Translations under genes and position numbers: made by a program | In this document: piece by piece, positions 26,262-34,658 of the stretch | How the letters are laid out: every line of letters starts with the position of its first letter | Numbering within the stretch: the stretch's first letter is position 1 | Notes under the pieces: model-generated | Databases searched by the model: none | Told to the model about the DNA's origin: nothing | Seen by the model: the letters and a program-made list of their open reading frames with translations, nothing else | Origin: an uncultured Flavobacterium sp. | Lineage (GTDB): Bacteria; Bacteroidota; Bacteroidia; Flavobacteriales; Flavobacteriaceae | Length of the DNA: 64,000 nucleotides | NCBI RefSeq assembly: GCF_946478785.1 | Contig: NZ_CAMLDD010000001.1 | Location: 62,001 to 126,000 of the forward strand | Direction of reading: 5' to 3'

Positions 26262-27470
26262 TTAATATTCTTTTATTTTTTTAATCATTCTTTCAAGTGT
26301 CTCTATTGCTATTTCCTTATCCCGGTCCTCTGCCACATAAGCTTTGCTCCGCATCGAATCATAGGAGAGGAAATCCTTATTAGGGGTAGATAAATAGGGA
26401 ACGATTGTCTTGAATAGTTGATTCATCGATTTTGAAATTAAGATGTCCAGCTCACCCGATGCCCTGAGAATCAGCGCTGTTTGATCCGTTGACAATCGGC
26501 AGAGAACCTTCTCACTTTTCTTTTCTGCTATAGTAGGTGCAGGGTGTTTTTGAGCTGTAGAGGTAGAGGATGTTGAGGTGCTTAGCTGCTGTTTTTTTTC
26601 TTGAAAGATTATTTCCTGTTCAAACCAGTCTCGCAGTATTTTCTTTAGGTTTTGACAATTAGGATACAAAGCCACTCCCTCAATAGTGCTGATTTGATTG
26701 AATTCTTTGAAGTAAAAAAGCAGGCACTGCATTCTATCGTGCATGTGTTCAAACTCCTCAATCTTATTTATAATTTTCAGCGTGTAATAGTTGATAAAAA
26801 TCTGGCTGTTAAAATTCATATAAATCAATAATTCTTCGAGGCTCATATTAGCTGCGTCTTTACTGTAACTGCGGGTTAAAGATTCTAATTCCTTTACGAG
26901 TAGTTTTTGGTAAAGGATTTCCCGAAAAGTGATTTTCTTTTTCTTTTTTGGACTGGCAAAACAATACAGTGTATTAAAGACAATATCGACCAGTACCTTT
27001 TCCTGGGTTTCAAAAAAAAGGCTGCTTCTGAGTTTGTCAAGCCTTTGTTTCTGCTTTTTATTGGACGTGGTGAGGTACGAGGCAGGAATTCTCGAATCCA
27101 AACTTAAAAAGCGGGTAAACCGGGACTCTATAAAAGTAAGTAATTCATCGAGTGATGACAGTAAAGCCGCGACAACTTCCCGTACTTCATTCCGCTGTAG
27201 ATGCATAGTGGAGTTTATGGCAATAAGCTGCTCCCAAAGATTAATAAGTCCGGAATGGTAATTTTTTACAAGCACTTTAATATGCTTTTCCCGGTTAAGG
27301 GAGAAAACCTGAATGGTAAGCTGGGTCTGGATTAACTGTGTTTCCTCTATCGCTTTATTAATTATTGCTTTGCACTGGGGGGATGTCAATTGATTAACAT
27401 CATTTTTTTTCGGGTTTAAATTTAAAGTAACAACCGAATCCAGCCACTCTAAAAGATAGGTTTGAGTCAT
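26262..27470 (-). CDS. Hypothetical protein, all-helical
   Basis: 402 residues, predominantly helical, with no signal peptide or membrane helix. I recognise no family. Visible features are a basic patch KKKKKITFREILYQKLLVKELE (split here by position ~180-200), a Ser/Thr-rich linker at about 300-315 (STSTSSTSTAQKHPAP), and a C-terminal part SKSMNQLFKTIVPYLSTP. I considered the element regulator RteC but saw no matching landmarks. It has its own terminator, lies between the tra operon and an AraC regulator, and is probably cytoplasmic. Confidence 0.6.
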   Translation of the reverse strand: MTQTYLLEWLDSVVTLNLNPKKNDVNQLTSPQCKAIINKAIEETQLIQTQLTIQVFSLNREKHIKVLVKNYHSGLINLWEQLIAINSTMHLQRNEVREVVAALLSSLDELLTFIESRFTRFLSLDSRIPASYLTTSNKKQKQRLDKLRSSLFFETQEKVLVDIVFNTLYCFASPKKKKKITFREILYQKLLVKELESLTRSYSKDAANMSLEELLIYMNFNSQIFINYYTLKIINKIEEFEHMHDRMQCLLFYFKEFNQISTIEGVALYPNCQNLKKILRDWFEQEIIFQEKKQQLSTSTSSTSTAQKHPAPTIAEKKSEKVLCRLSTDQTALILRASGELDILISKSMNQLFKTIVPYLSTPNKDFLSYDSMRSKAYVAEDRDKEIAIETLERMIKKIKEY

Positions 27471-27569
27471 GTCTTTAATTTTTTAGTAAATACAGCTCTA
27501 TTTCTGAATTCAGGTGTCCTTAAATCAATTCCTTCAAAGCATTTTTAACGGTTGTTTTTGTGCAAATTT

Positions 27570-28430
27570 TTAACGAACATTTAATCGTATGCGATATTCA
27601 GAGGGCGACATTGAAGTATGTCTTTTAAAAAAAGTACTGAAAAAGGAAGTATTGGCAAATTGAAGCTCTTCTGATATGTATAAAATGGTTAAATCATTAT
27701 TTTGAAGCAATATTTTGGCTTCCAGAATTATGGCATTCTCTATACATTGTTTTGCAGTGATCTCCGTAACCTGTTTTACAATTTTGGTAAGGTGGCCTGC
27801 AGAAACATGCAGGGAATCGGCATAGAATTTTACACTGTGCTGTTTTCTGCAATTGAGTTCCAATAGCCGGAAAAAATGAACTACCAATTTTTCAGTACTG
27901 GAATGTTTTACATGATTGTACCACGATGAAATATAATAAGCTCTGGCAAGTTCGTATAGGAAAAGATTAAAACTTAAAAGTAATGTTTCCCTTTTATAGA
28001 TATGTTTGTTTGAACTTCTCACTTTGCTGTGAACCAATTTGAGTAAATCGATTAGAGGTATTATATCTTTGTTCTTAAGAAAAATTTTGGAAACATATTG
28101 TGAAATGAAATATTCAAAATAGCCAACATGCGGCCATCTTATGCTGTTCTCCAAAGCGAACTCTGAGGTAAAGGAAAGCAGGCAGATCTGCAATTGATGG
28201 CTCATGATCAAAATTTCACAGTTGGACCTCTTAGGTATGACGATCAGCTCATTTATAAATAAGTGGATTTTTCTGTTGTTAATTTGTATGCATACGGCTC
28301 CTGAGTTTATAATTAGTACCGTAAACCTGTCCATTATAAGTAATTCCTTAAAAGCAATTCTTGAGTGAAATGTTTTAAAGATATAGACCTGAATGCCTGA
28401 AGGGTTATATTTTGATTTGCGTGATGCCAA
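27570..28430 (-). CDS. AraC-family transcriptional regulator
   Basis: 286 residues. The C-terminal 100 residues form the two helix-turn-helix AraC domain: VKFYADSLHVSAGHLTKIVKQVTEITAKQCIENAIILEAKIL (given here by its ends, ~190-245), then LYISEELQFANTSFFSTFFK and SPSEYRIRL. The N-terminal part is cupin-like (VLIINSGAVCIQINNRKIHL; LIVIPKRSNCEILIMSHQLQ), likely a sensor. The start at 28430 is preceded by about 70 bp of AT-rich DNA. Its targets are unknown; the adjacent lipoprotein/membrane gene pair is a plausible candidate. Confidence 0.88.
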   Translation of the reverse strand: MASRKSKYNPSGIQVYIFKTFHSRIAFKELLIMDRFTVLIINSGAVCIQINNRKIHLFINELIVIPKRSNCEILIMSHQLQICLLSFTSEFALENSIRWPHVGYFEYFISQYVSKIFLKNKDIIPLIDLLKLVHSKVRSSNKHIYKRETLLLSFNLFLYELARAYYISSWYNHVKHSSTEKLVVHFFRLLELNCRKQHSVKFYADSLHVSAGHLTKIVKQVTEITAKQCIENAIILEAKILLQNNDLTILYISEELQFANTSFFSTFFKRHTSMSPSEYRIRLNVR

Positions 28431-28500
28431 AATAGATGCTTTATGATTTTTAATTTGTATGTATGGGAAGGAAAAGAGTTTCCTGTATGTAGTCGGCAGT

Positions 28501-28749
28501 TTAATTTTTAAATACTCTGGCCATGACTATGACGCAGACAAAAAATAAATTTGACATACCATTTACAAAAAACAGAAACGCTAATTTGCGGGAAGAATCA
28601 CTTTGTATGCCTCCCTCTATCAGATTGCCTGATATTTCATCATAGACTAAAAGATCTATGATGAAATAAAGGCACACTAGATTGAAAAGGATCAAAAAAA
28701 CACAGTATGCGTACTGCAGTTTTTTTTCAACCAGCTCAGTTATATACAT
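28501..28749 (-). CDS. Small two-helix membrane protein
   Basis: 82 residues with two hydrophobic segments (AYCVFLILFNLVCLYFIIDLLV and LAFLFFVNGMSNLFFVCVIVM) separated by a polar loop (DEISGNLIEGGIQSDSSRK). I recognise no family. It starts 2 bp after the lipoprotein gene stops, so the two are co-transcribed. Confidence 0.55.
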   Translation of the reverse strand: MYITELVEKKLQYAYCVFLILFNLVCLYFIIDLLVYDEISGNLIEGGIQSDSSRKLAFLFFVNGMSNLFFVCVIVMARVFKN

Positions 28750-28751
28750 GG

Positions 28752-29480
28752 CTACGGCGTTTGTAGATTTTGAACCATAATTCCTGCAACGGTTGATCTT
28801 TTAACTGCGGCAGAAGAATTGGCAACAGCACCCTGTACAGCTCCAACACGATTTCCAACAGAGGTTTCCCAATCTTTATCCTTGCGTTCCTTGGTATAGT
28901 ATATGGCATATCTTGTAATGGATGAGGTGGTCAGGATTATCCTTTTCTCCTCTTGGCTAAACTGAACATTAGACAGAACAGCAGCCTCAAATGAAATAAT
29001 GGATTGATGAATAATGCTGTATTCATTAGCCTCCCATAGGAGCATAGAGGCCATAAAACCGGAAAGGCAATCCTTTGCAGTACTTGTCATTGGAGAACTG
29101 GCAATCGCCTGTTCTAATGCTGTTTGGGGATTATCAATAATCTCCTGTATGTCACCGTAAATGATAGGGGAGCTGGTTTCTAAATTTAAAAGATCATTAT
29201 TCAAAGCTGAAATTGAATCGACCTTCTGGCTGACCTGGGCAATTGTGCTGCAGGTATGGTATCCTGTCAGGTAGGCGTCCAGGATGTCATTGTGTATTTT
29301 GCCCGCTATATCATAAGGGTTAGCCGTGTTTTCGGGTTGGAGTCCGGTAAGCATTTTTCCTGTTTTAATGGATTTTTCTTTAGCAGTGCTATTGTCTATA
29401 TTTTTAGTACTCTCAATATTCTCGCTTGTACAGGAAGCTAGTAGTGATGTGATGATCACTAATGATAAAAGATTTTTCAT
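28752..29480 (-). CDS. Hypothetical lipoprotein
   Basis: From the ATG at 29480 the product is 242 residues with a lipoprotein signal (MKNLLSLVIITSLLASCTSE). The frame opens 15 codons earlier without a better start. The mature part is helical: DIAGKIHNDILDAYLTGYHT, SPMTSTAKDCLSGFMASMLL and SSITRYAIYYTKERKDKDWE. It ends in a Ser/Ala/Val-rich stretch (GAVQGAVANSSAAVKRSTVA). I do not recognise it; similar lipoproteins occur in flavobacteria as lineage-specific genes. It is followed 2 bp later by the small membrane protein gene. Confidence 0.6.
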   Translation of the reverse strand: MKNLLSLVIITSLLASCTSENIESTKNIDNSTAKEKSIKTGKMLTGLQPENTANPYDIAGKIHNDILDAYLTGYHTCSTIAQVSQKVDSISALNNDLLNLETSSPIIYGDIQEIIDNPQTALEQAIASSPMTSTAKDCLSGFMASMLLWEANEYSIIHQSIISFEAAVLSNVQFSQEEKRIILTTSSITRYAIYYTKERKDKDWETSVGNRVGAVQGAVANSSAAVKRSTVAGIMVQNLQTP

Positions 29481-29829
29481 GATAAATTTGTTAAATGTAA
29501 AGACTGATTTTCGCAGCCAGTTCATTTCACCCGGGTTAGCAGAACCTTAATGGGGCGCCTTGCCCAATATTTTTGCTTTTGAATTCCCGACAAATCTAGA
29601 GGCAGAAATCCAGCCCTGCAAAACATTATGTGTGGATTTCCGGTAATTGGTATATGGATTTTCCGAAAATACATATATCTTTTTTTGTGTCAAATACCTT
29701 AATTATCAAGATATTACGTTATATTTGAGGCTCTTTTTTTGTATCCGTTACATTATCCTCATTGAATTGCGTGTTTTTTCTGTTAAACTGCATTTTGTAT
29801 TCAGATGGTACTTAATTTTAATTAAACTT
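29481..29829. other. Divergent intergenic region with a candidate -7 element
   Basis: This region separates the lipoprotein gene (minus) from the TPR regulator (plus). TATATTTG at 29720-29727 matches the Bacteroidota -7 consensus TAnnTTTG for the plus-strand gene; no well-spaced -33 TTG is seen. The plus frame of the regulator is open through much of it, but the residues are not protein-like. Confidence 0.4.
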
Positions 29830-31503
29830 ATGATCAAAAATTATCTATTACTAGTTTTTCTTTGCTTTGGAGTTCAATTTTATGCCCGTGATTTGCATCC
29901 TGAAATTTCCGATACGCTGCGGTCGAAGAGTTATGATTATCTTTTTGATCGCATTGAAGCTGAAGCTGAGGATAAATCAAAACAAGCTTATTATCTAAAG
30001 TACTTTTTGGATAAGGCAAATAGTGAGGGAAATGCCGAGGAAATCGTAAATGGCTATAAAAATTATCTGCACTACGCGCCGGATAAATTAAAACTCATAT
30101 ATGCTGACAGTATGATTTATGCTGCCAGGCGGTCGAAAGATAATGCCTTGATTGGCTCAGCGTATCTTTCCAAAGGAATCGTTTACTACGGCCAGAAAAA
30201 GCATAAATATGCTCTTGATAATTATCTGATAGCAGATAATTATATTTCTAAAACCGGTGATAAATACCTCACATATAAGGTCAAGTATAACATTGGAAAT
30301 ATAAAATACTATCTGGGGTTTTATGACGAGGCAATTTCTCTTTTTAGCGAGTGCAGGGATTTTTTTAAAGCCAAAAATGAAAGGGCATACCTCAATTCGT
30401 TGCATCTGCTTGGCTTATGCTATAATAAGATTGGCAACTACGGTCAATGCTCTGAAATAAACGGGAAGGGTCTTGAGGAGGGGAGAAGACTGGAAAATAA
30501 TGAAATGAGAGATTACTTTATTCATTCAGAGGGAATCAATCAGTATTTTAAAAATAATTATGGGACCGCTATCCAGAAAATTAACCAGTCACTGCCAGCC
30601 TTAAATAAAAATAAGGATTTTGGAAATATCTCTGTTGGATACTTTTACATTGGTAAAAGTTATTGGGCGCTTGGAAAACCCGAAATGGCATTGTCGTATT
30701 TTATGAAAGTGGACCGGATTTTTGATGATAAACAATACATACGCCCGGACCTCAGGGAGAATTATGAACTGATAATAAAATATTATAAGTCTAAAAAGGA
30801 CCTGTCCAAACAGCTTTTTTATATCGAAAAGCTGCTTAAAGCGGACAGTGTACTGGATAACAATTTTAGGTACCTGTCAAATAGGGTCCGCAAAGTATAC
30901 GACACCAATATACTGGTAAAAGAGAAAAAAGAGATTGAAGACTCATTCAACAAAAGAAAGTACAATGACCTTATTTTTACGGCTATAACTGTACTCTTGT
31001 TTTTAATTGTACTCTTCATGGCCTACAGGCATATTAGAAATAAAAAAATCTACAGACAGAATTTTGAACAGGCAATGAAGCAAAACGGTTCTGCCCCGAA
31101 GCTGGAAGTCAAAAATGGGCATAACGGAATTGGGGATATTCATAAGGACACGGTTGCACAGATACTAAAGCAGCTTGAGAAATTTGAAAGAAATCAAAAA
31201 TTTCTTGAAAAAGATCTGACTTCCATCAAACTTGCAGCAGTATTCAAATCCAACCCTAAATATTTGTCAAAGATAATTTATCATTTCAGGGGCAAAAAGT
31301 TTACAAACTATATAGCAGATCTGAAGATAGATTATATAATCTCGGTATTGAAAGAGGATCCTAAAGTGAGGAAGTATTCCAACAGAGCATTGGCCCAGGA
31401 GGCTGGTTTTAGCAGCACGCAAAGATTTGCACAGGCATTTTTTGCAAAAGCGGGATGCCCAACTTCATATTTTATTAGTGAACTCAATAAGATATCGGAG
31501 TAA
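29830..31503 (+). CDS. TPR-containing membrane-bound AraC-type regulator
   Basis: 557 residues from the ATG at 29830, chosen because it starts a signal peptide (MIKNYLLLVFLCFGVQFYAR); the frame extends 61 codons upstream without family-like sequence. The periplasmic part contains about five TPR-like repeats (for example SAYLSKGIVYYGQKKHKYAL; IGKSYWALGKPEMALSYFMK). A membrane helix lies at about residue 385 (LIFTAITVLLFLIVLFMAY). The cytoplasmic C-terminus is a helix-turn-helix of AraC type (LEKDLTSIKLAAVFKSNPKY; NRALAQEAGFSSTQRFAQAF). The architecture is that of Bacteroidota TPR-HTH regulators that sense an external signal. The target genes are not evident. Confidence 0.88.
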   Translation: MIKNYLLLVFLCFGVQFYARDLHPEISDTLRSKSYDYLFDRIEAEAEDKSKQAYYLKYFLDKANSEGNAEEIVNGYKNYLHYAPDKLKLIYADSMIYAARRSKDNALIGSAYLSKGIVYYGQKKHKYALDNYLIADNYISKTGDKYLTYKVKYNIGNIKYYLGFYDEAISLFSECRDFFKAKNERAYLNSLHLLGLCYNKIGNYGQCSEINGKGLEEGRRLENNEMRDYFIHSEGINQYFKNNYGTAIQKINQSLPALNKNKDFGNISVGYFYIGKSYWALGKPEMALSYFMKVDRIFDDKQYIRPDLRENYELIIKYYKSKKDLSKQLFYIEKLLKADSVLDNNFRYLSNRVRKVYDTNILVKEKKEIEDSFNKRKYNDLIFTAITVLLFLIVLFMAYRHIRNKKIYRQNFEQAMKQNGSAPKLEVKNGHNGIGDIHKDTVAQILKQLEKFERNQKFLEKDLTSIKLAAVFKSNPKYLSKIIYHFRGKKFTNYIADLKIDYIISVLKEDPKVRKYSNRALAQEAGFSSTQRFAQAFFAKAGCPTSYFISELNKISE

Positions 31504-31585
31504 AATATAATTTTAAATAAACAAATCGAGAGCAATTGCGAACCAATTCAGTATTGCTTTTATTTTTTATCTGGGAAAATTAGGG

Positions 31586-31613
31586 TTGTATAATAAGTGA
31601 AATTTTATTTTTG
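31586..31613 (+). promoter_or_regulatory. Candidate promoter of the histone H1-like gene
   Basis: TATTTTTG at 31606-31613 fits the TAnnTTTG -7 element. TTG at 31586-31588 is 17 bp upstream, roughly the position of a -33 element. The predicted transcript would start about 20 bases before the ATG at 31638. Confidence 0.5.
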
Positions 31614-31637
31614 CTCCCTTAACTTAAATAAATAATC

Positions 31638-31814
31638 ATGAAAGATTTAGTAGCAAAAATAAACGCCGAAATCGAAACATTTAAAACAGAATCTGAGTCT
31701 TTATTGGATAAAGGTGTTAAAGCGGCAGGGGCAAGAGCCCGTAAGTCTACTTTGGAAATTGAAAAATTATTGAAAGAGTTTAGAAAAGTTTCAATCGAGG
31801 AGTCTAAGAAGTAA
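31638..31814 (+). CDS. Histone H1-like protein (Bacteroidota Hc1-like)
   Basis: 58 residues beginning MKDLVAKINAEIETFKTESE, with LLDKGVKAAGARARKSTLEI and a Lys-rich end (FRKVSIEESKK). This matches the short histone H1-like proteins widespread in flavobacteria. They are basic, coiled proteins thought to bind DNA, although their in vivo role is little known. A good promoter lies upstream and a clear terminator downstream, so it is a single-gene unit. Confidence 0.85.
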   Translation: MKDLVAKINAEIETFKTESESLLDKGVKAAGARARKSTLEIEKLLKEFRKVSIEESKK

Positions 31815-31846
31815 TTTTTAGCAGTCTTACTTACTTTAAAGGAAGG

Positions 31847-31875
31847 AAATGGAGTTTTTAAGCTCCATTTTTTTT
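31847..31875 (+). terminator. Terminator of the histone H1-like gene
   Basis: The stem AAATGGAG/CTCCATTT with an 8-base loop is followed by TTTTT. It lies 33 bp after the stop codon, a canonical intrinsic terminator on the plus strand. Confidence 0.85.
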
Positions 31876-31979
31876 ATGCTGTTTTTATTCTGATTCGAGG
31901 GTTGATTTTTATCTTATTTTTAAGCCGACAATAGCATTGCTTTTTTGGAATAGAATTATTAGGATTTTCAATTAGGCAG

Positions 31980-32058
31980 CTTATCCCGCTTTGCGCTTCA
32001 ATCTTTTATACCGGACCCCGGCAGAAAAGGATTTCCTCTTCAATCGGGGCTGGAGAAA
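31980..32058. repeat. Dispersed intergenic hairpin repeat, copy B
   Basis: Second copy of the element at 12011-12090. It keeps the hairpin arms CTTTT..CCG/CGG..AAAAG and the flanking CCCGCT and ATCGGGGCT. It lies in the gap between the histone-like gene and the cassette array. Copies A and B differ by scattered substitutions, so it is an old dispersed repeat rather than a recent duplication. Confidence 0.65.
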
Positions 32059-32149
32059 CATTCTGCTTTTTTATAAGCATTTAAAAAGTGATTATTAGGA
32101 TGAGGTGTATTGACAGATGAGTATATAAGCGTTCGGCTTTTTCCAATTG

Positions 32150-32297
32150 CAAAATTACATTTTTTCATTAATCCACTTGTCCAAATCTGTTGTAGATATT
32201 GGCAGTGCTAACTTTAATTAAAGATTAATTTTTCAGATACAAACCAATTTTTATATTCATCTTATAACCCCAATCTCGCCAAGCGACTGTCAGCACC
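32150..32297 (-). repeat. Two half-sites of the attC-like repeat at the end of the array
   Basis: Two right-arm-like sequences without proper left arms: CCAAATCTGTTGTAGATATT at about 32181-32200, and CCCCAATCTCGCCAAGCGAC at about 32268-32287, which runs into the stop codon of the HEPN-like gene. They look like remnants left by deletion or cassette loss and mark the distal limit of the array. Confidence 0.45.
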
Positions 32298-33147
32298 AGC
32301 TTCTATATGTGTTTTTAAATTCTTCTAAAATCTCGAATGGTATATCAAAAATTTGCATAGTGGAATTACCGTTAGTATTTTCATAAGTGTAAGCTTTGAT
32401 TTGATTACTTTTAGTTTTTCGACTTCCAACAAACATTTCAATATTTTCAATAGCTTCATCAAGTTCATTACGTTCACTAAAATAAATGAATTTTTGAATT
32501 GATATGATATGAAATGATAATTCGTTTATTAACGGAATCAAATCTAAATCCTCTGTCATTTCATTAAGATTTCGATAAATTATACTACCGAATAAATCTT
32601 TTTCTTTTTTTAGGGATTCTATGTTTAGAAGCAATTGTGAAGAATGTTTGCTTGATTCAGGAAATTCATTATTAAAATCAATTTTGAATAAAACAATTTC
32701 TAAAGGAAAGCCTAAATGTGCTGAATAATTTCTAAGTTTAGAAAGAAAGCGATATGCAAAGGAATTGTCGAATAAATTATGAGTAAGTTCTGTAAAATCT
32801 TTAGCTATTATAGATTCTTTACCGTATTTTCTTTTAAGATAAGTTTGTGCGTTATCTAAAAAGAATTTAAAGCTCATTAAAACGTTAGAAATTCTTTTAT
32901 TAAATTCTAATACAAAATGAATATTAGTCGAAATCATTAAGTCCATTTTGTATGCTGGTACATTTGTCCATTCTAATACAAAGTCAGCGTAGTCTTTTAA
33001 ATTTAATTGAAGGTATTTAAAAACAACAAATTGAATATACGATTTCGTTAAAACTTCACAATCCTGTTTCAGAAGATTGTAAGTTTCTTCAGTTAAAGTC
33101 TGAAAAGGTTCAAATGAGTTATCTTCGAATGTTGATAATCTAATCAC
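32290..33147 (-). CDS. Hypothetical cassette protein with a HEPN-like Rx4H motif
   Basis: 285 residues, helical, no signal peptide. The segment SKLRNYSAHLGFPLEI contains RNYSAH (R139, H144), matching the Rx4-6H catalytic motif of HEPN RNases. Nothing else identifies the family, so a nuclease role is only suggested. Other parts are amphipathic helices (YADFVLEWTNVPAYKMDLMI; LIPLINELSFHIISIQKFIY). It is the last gene of the cassette array; its stop lies inside a half attC-like site. The motif can occur by chance. Confidence 0.6.
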   Translation of the reverse strand: MIRLSTFEDNSFEPFQTLTEETYNLLKQDCEVLTKSYIQFVVFKYLQLNLKDYADFVLEWTNVPAYKMDLMISTNIHFVLEFNKRISNVLMSFKFFLDNAQTYLKRKYGKESIIAKDFTELTHNLFDNSFAYRFLSKLRNYSAHLGFPLEIVLFKIDFNNEFPESSKHSSQLLLNIESLKKEKDLFGSIIYRNLNEMTEDLDLIPLINELSFHIISIQKFIYFSERNELDEAIENIEMFVGSRKTKSNQIKAYTYENTNGNSTMQIFDIPFEILEEFKNTYRSWC

Positions 33148-33166
33148 GATTTTTTTTTATTTTAAG

Positions 33167-33288
33167 ATTGGTACTACAGCGGGTTTTGGACTAAATTAAG
33201 CCCTATTTTCGGATTTGCCAATCATTCCAAATACAAAACTAACTTTTAATTTAGCCAATTGCCCAAATCCGTTGTAGATGTTAGGCAC
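33167..33288 (-). repeat. attC-like palindrome b
   Basis: The outer arms are GGTACTACAGCGGGTTTTGG and CCCAAATCCGTTGTAGATGT. The right end is GTTAGGC (33280-33286), a perfect match to GTTRRRY; read in the gene direction it is GCCTAAC, 4 bp after the stop of 33292-34080. The left end is degenerate. Confidence 0.6.
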
Positions 33289-33291
33289 AGT

Positions 33292-34080
33292 TTATTCTGT
33301 TGTCGATAAGTATTTATTTATGTCTGCAGTTAGTCTGTCAATTATCATCTCTTGAACCTTTGCCTTATTTTCGGTTTCCATGTCCTCCGATATTTTTAAT
33401 GCCAGACTAATGTTTTGAGTTATTACAAGTTTTTGATGATACTGACTCATTTTTAAAACCGTTCTATTGTATAAGTAAAAGAAAACAGCTGCAATGAATT
33501 CTGAAATTACTCCAGCGGCTGTAGTTACATATGCAGGTTCAGTTTTATCGAAAAACATCATAATTATTCCAATACTAATAATTACAAGTCCCGTTATAGA
33601 TGCGTTTGATGCAAGTCTAAAACTTTTATCAGCTTGTTCTTGAGTCTGAAGATAGTACTGGTCAATATATTTAAAATTTATTTTTACAAGTTTTGTAAAG
33701 AAATTCTCTTCAATTTTATCCTGCAATTCTTCTGCTCCTAATTGCACTAATTTATATTCGATTCTTCTTAATCGATTTTGTGCAGAGATTCTAAAAAAGC
33801 TAAAAGCATAACCATATGTAAACGTGCCAAACAAGGCTCCGATTACAACATAAGATAATCTCCTATCAATCATTTGAGTTAGATTTTCATAATGACGAAA
33901 ATCTGTTATTGCTGCAAATGAGTAGCCTGCAAGTCCACCAGCTATTATGACAAGTATAAACCAGCCAGCTTTAAACTTTAAGCTTTCAACACGTTCTTGT
34001 AAATGCTCTTTTCTTTTTTTGAGAACTTCTATTGACTCTTCAAATTCGGAGTCTGTTACCGGTTTTTCGTCTTCTGCCAT
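33292..34080 (-). CDS. Cassette membrane protein resembling TRADD-N-associated membrane domain proteins
   Basis: 262 residues from the ATG at 34080; an upstream extension to 34167 would run through the attC-like site and is rejected. A charged coiled-coil N-terminus (EESIEVLKKRKEHLQERVES) is followed by four hydrophobic helices: WFILVIIAGGLAGYSFAAI, VVIGALFGTFTYGYAFSFF, ITGLVIISIGIIMMFF and VTTAAGVISEFIAAVFFYLY. The signature NRTVLKMSQYHQKLVITQNI and the C-terminal helix resemble the TRADD-N-associated membrane domain family described from conflict systems. The match is by pattern, from memory. It could be a membrane effector; no activity is proven. Confidence 0.6.
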   Translation of the reverse strand: MAEDEKPVTDSEFEESIEVLKKRKEHLQERVESLKFKAGWFILVIIAGGLAGYSFAAITDFRHYENLTQMIDRRLSYVVIGALFGTFTYGYAFSFFRISAQNRLRRIEYKLVQLGAEELQDKIEENFFTKLVKINFKYIDQYYLQTQEQADKSFRLASNASITGLVIISIGIIMMFFDKTEPAYVTTAAGVISEFIAAVFFYLYNRTVLKMSQYHQKLVITQNISLALKISEDMETENKAKVQEMIIDRLTADINKYLSTTE

Positions 34081-34094
34081 GTCTTTTAAATTTT

Positions 34095-34225
34095 GCCTAA
34101 CTTCTGGCGCTTGGCAAGGTTGGGGATTAAAGATGCGGGATTTGTGGGTTGAACACAAATTTACCAATACAAAACCAACTTTCCATTATGTTTACCCCCC
34201 AATCTCGTCAAACTGTTGTTAGCCG
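34095..34225 (-). repeat. attC-like palindrome c
   Basis: The left end GCCTAACTTC (34095) and right end GTTGTTAGCCG form the outer arms; the inner arms are CTTGGCAAGGTTGGGGATT and CCCCCAATCTCGTCAAAC. Between them is the shared block ACCAATACAAAACCAACTTT. GCCTAAC fits RYYYAAC exactly. It lies between the TRADD-N-like gene start and the 52-codon frame. Confidence 0.6.
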
Positions 34226-34249
34226 TTCATTGTTTTTTGATTCATTATT

Positions 34250-34408
34250 CTATTTCAATTTTATTGTAAGCAATCTACGTTTCAAATTTCCAACCATTCT
34301 TTTTAAATGCTCTTCATTTAAAAAAATATTCGTCCAATATTCAAATCTGTCTTTGCCAAGTTCGTTTGGTGAAAGTGTACTGTTTATTGTCGGGAATTTC
34401 TCTAGCAT
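34250..34408 (-). CDS. Small cassette ORF (52 residues)
   Basis: ATG at 34408, stop at 34250. The protein reads MLEKFPTINSTLSPNELGKD and later FEYWTNIFLNEEHLKRMVGN, ending in a basic tail (KRRLLTIKLK). I do not recognise it; it could be the remnant of a larger cassette gene. Its place exactly between attC-like sites c and d, on the cassette strand and in cassette spacing, is the main reason to list it. Confidence 0.45.
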   Translation of the reverse strand: MLEKFPTINSTLSPNELGKDRFEYWTNIFLNEEHLKRMVGNLKRRLLTIKLK

Positions 34409-34450
34409 TAATTCTTCGATTGCCTTTGGTTATGGTTGCTTTTTACAATG

Positions 34451-34587
34451 ACGGCTCACTTCTGTTACGACAAAGGGTTTGGGAGTAAATTAAGCCCTAT
34501 TTACGGATTTGCTAAATTATTCCCAAATACAAACCCAACTTTCCATTAAGCCAAATGCCAAAATCAATTGTAGTGACTGTTAGCAGT
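34451..34587 (-). repeat. attC-like palindrome d
   Basis: The arms are GTTACGACAAAGGGTTTGGG and GCCAAAATCAATTGTAGTGA; the outer ends are ACGGCTCAC and GTTAGCAG. The inner block AATACAAACCCAACTTTCCA matches site c. The left outer box GTGAGCCG, read on the minus strand, is a degenerate form of GTTAGGC. Confidence 0.55.
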
Positions 34588-34658
34588 TTGGTATTTAATT
34601 CAATATCATTTTTAGCAACCCTTTTTTGTTTGAAAATATAATGACAACATTAAAAATT

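Noticed and set aside
26262..27470. RteC-type regulator of conjugative elements
   Set aside because: The length and landmarks do not match what I know of RteC; it was left as hypothetical.
34081..34167. N-terminal extension of the TRADD-N-like gene
   Set aside because: It would translate through the attC-like palindrome; the ATG at 34080 gives a normal coiled-coil start.
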